Positions 63,243 through 64,000 of a stretch of DNA of 64,000 nucleotides are shown here, one piece after another. Source of the stretch: Symsagittifera roscoffensis (lineage: Eukaryota > Xenacoelomorpha > Acoela > Convolutidae); NCBI RefSeq assembly GCF_963678635.1, contig NC_087070.1, forward strand, positions 18,321,318-18,385,317, read 5' to 3'. The notes under the pieces were generated by a model. It was given only the letters and a program-made list of their open reading frames with translations, had not been told where the DNA came from and did no database searches. How positions within the stretch are numbered: position 1 is the first letter of the stretch; every line of letters starts with the position of its first letter. The position numbers and the translations under genes were made by a program.

Positions 63243-64000
63243 TTATTTTAAGTGTTCTATTTCTGGCAAAACAAATTTTTCAGATTCTAGTTCATATAAC
63301 GAGGAGCGTTCCGGAAAATTCGAGCAACTCGATAAGCCGTCGTCCGTTTCGGATTTCATTGAAAACAACTTATGAATAGATTTTAATTCATTAATTCTTT
63401 TTAAAATTTTATCTTTATTGGCATGATAAGGACAGTCTTTCAAACTATGTTTCTTCAAGTTTTGTGTCTCCTCATAGTCGGTCCTCATCGGCAAAGCGTA
63501 ACCAAGATTCTTTCCACGCTGGATTGAAACCGTGGTGTCCAGTGTATTCAACAACACACTGACACACAGTCCGTTTCGCGTTACCGAGAAGCTCCGGCCT
63601 AAAATCACCGAACTCTGACTATTTGGATTCGGTACTAAACAAACCTGTTTACTATCGCTTAACGAATTTAAATTTCTCATTCTAAAAATTGCCACCACAG
63701 CCTGTCCTGGCTGTAGCTTCACTTTTCTATCTAAAAAAATTGGTACCTTGTTTTTGTCTGTTATTATCCTATTAATTGCTTTCTGAACACACTTCCGGTC
63801 CGGGTTTCTAATCCGTATCAGACCGTTGTTCAAGTCAATCATCACGTCAAAATTCCTGACGAAATCTCTGCCCAAGATGAATTGGTCGGCGTCGTCCAAA
63901 TTTTCTACCACCAGGAAGCTCATCCAAAGATCCCGTCCTCCCATGTAGAGGACTGTTATTTGTGTCCTTCCGGCTATGTAAATTGCTCCTCGAATGGCTG
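63243..64000 (-). pseudogene. E3 protease C-terminal region and RT linker, open at the window edge
   Basis: 63944-63243 is open for 233 codons and the frame runs on to the window edge (GAIYIAGRTQITVLYMGGRD). It includes FLVVENLDDADQFILGRDF. Protease and RT linker are one frame here, as in E2 and unlike E1. The frame breaks at 63243. The protease active-site motif lies outside the window. Confidence 0.8.

Larger units (their letters stand above)
42043..64000 (-). mobile_element. E3: decayed giant Ty3/gypsy-like element with internal amplification, 5' end outside the window
   Basis: Minus-strand homologue of E2 running from the protease region (64000) to its 3' LTR (42043-42968). Closely related to E2 in protein and UTR sequence. 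Its frames are heavily broken. The stretch about 49480-59750 contains four copies of the macrodomain-like region plus the ORF2 start. ORF2 lacks the part equivalent to E2 about 36725-38640, and integrase lacks its zinc domain. Confidence 0.88.

Noticed and set aside
1-64000. Host protein genes, tRNA, rRNA or spliceosomal RNA genes
   Set aside because: I scanned for them and saw none that I can support; all long frames belong to the retroelements.

Overview
The window is animal-type nuclear DNA made almost entirely of transposable elements. I see no host gene, no tRNA or rRNA gene, no CRISPR array and no prokaryotic feature. A nematode host is my weak preference, from the style of the CR1-like LINE and the Ty3/gypsy pol proteins; nothing here proves it.

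Three copies of one lineage of giant Ty3/gypsy-like LTR retrotransposons fill the window. E1 (minus strand, about 16060 down past position 1) is a diverged family member with long, mostly open frames; its 3' end is outside the window. E2 (plus strand, 17405-41838, about 24.4 kb) has both LTRs, but its 5' LTR lacks about the first 96 bp and its frames carry scattered stops and frameshifts. E3 (minus strand, 64000 down to 42043) is a close, more decayed relative of E2; its 5' end is off-window and its middle has been amplified into an irregular array of four units. A 5'-truncated CR1-like LINE (about 16050-17338) lies between E1 and E2. E2 and E3 are tail to tail, 204 bp apart.

The shared layout is: LTR (about 0.9 kb, ends TGTGACATTCG...CGAATGTTACA); an 11-12 nt spacer; a primer-binding-like site TGGCGCTCCTGGG; a 2.5-3 kb non-coding leader rich in short tandem motifs; a coiled-coil Gag; a Gag/zinc-knuckle/protease/RT/RNase H/integrase frame; a post-integrase extension that looks like a macrodomain; a 0.4-0.5 kb gap with a candidate splice acceptor; a second very long frame, ORF2 (about 9 kb in E2); a 0.8 kb 3' UTR; a polypurine tract; and the LTR. 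ORF2 holds a coiled coil, an SGNH/GDSL-type hydrolase with complete catalytic blocks, a second possibly SGNH-like domain conserved between E1 and E2, and several unrecognised conserved regions ending in a Cys-rich tail.

The most unusual points are the macrodomain-like module fused after integrase, the esterase-bearing 9 kb accessory frame, and a polypurine-like DNA motif (TTTGTCCGGGGAG) that recurs inside pol in two reading frames and also stands immediately before the 3' LTR. One copy lies in a 40-nt block identical between E1 and E2. This suggests nucleic-acid-level selection, possibly for multiple plus-strand initiation sites in a very long genome.
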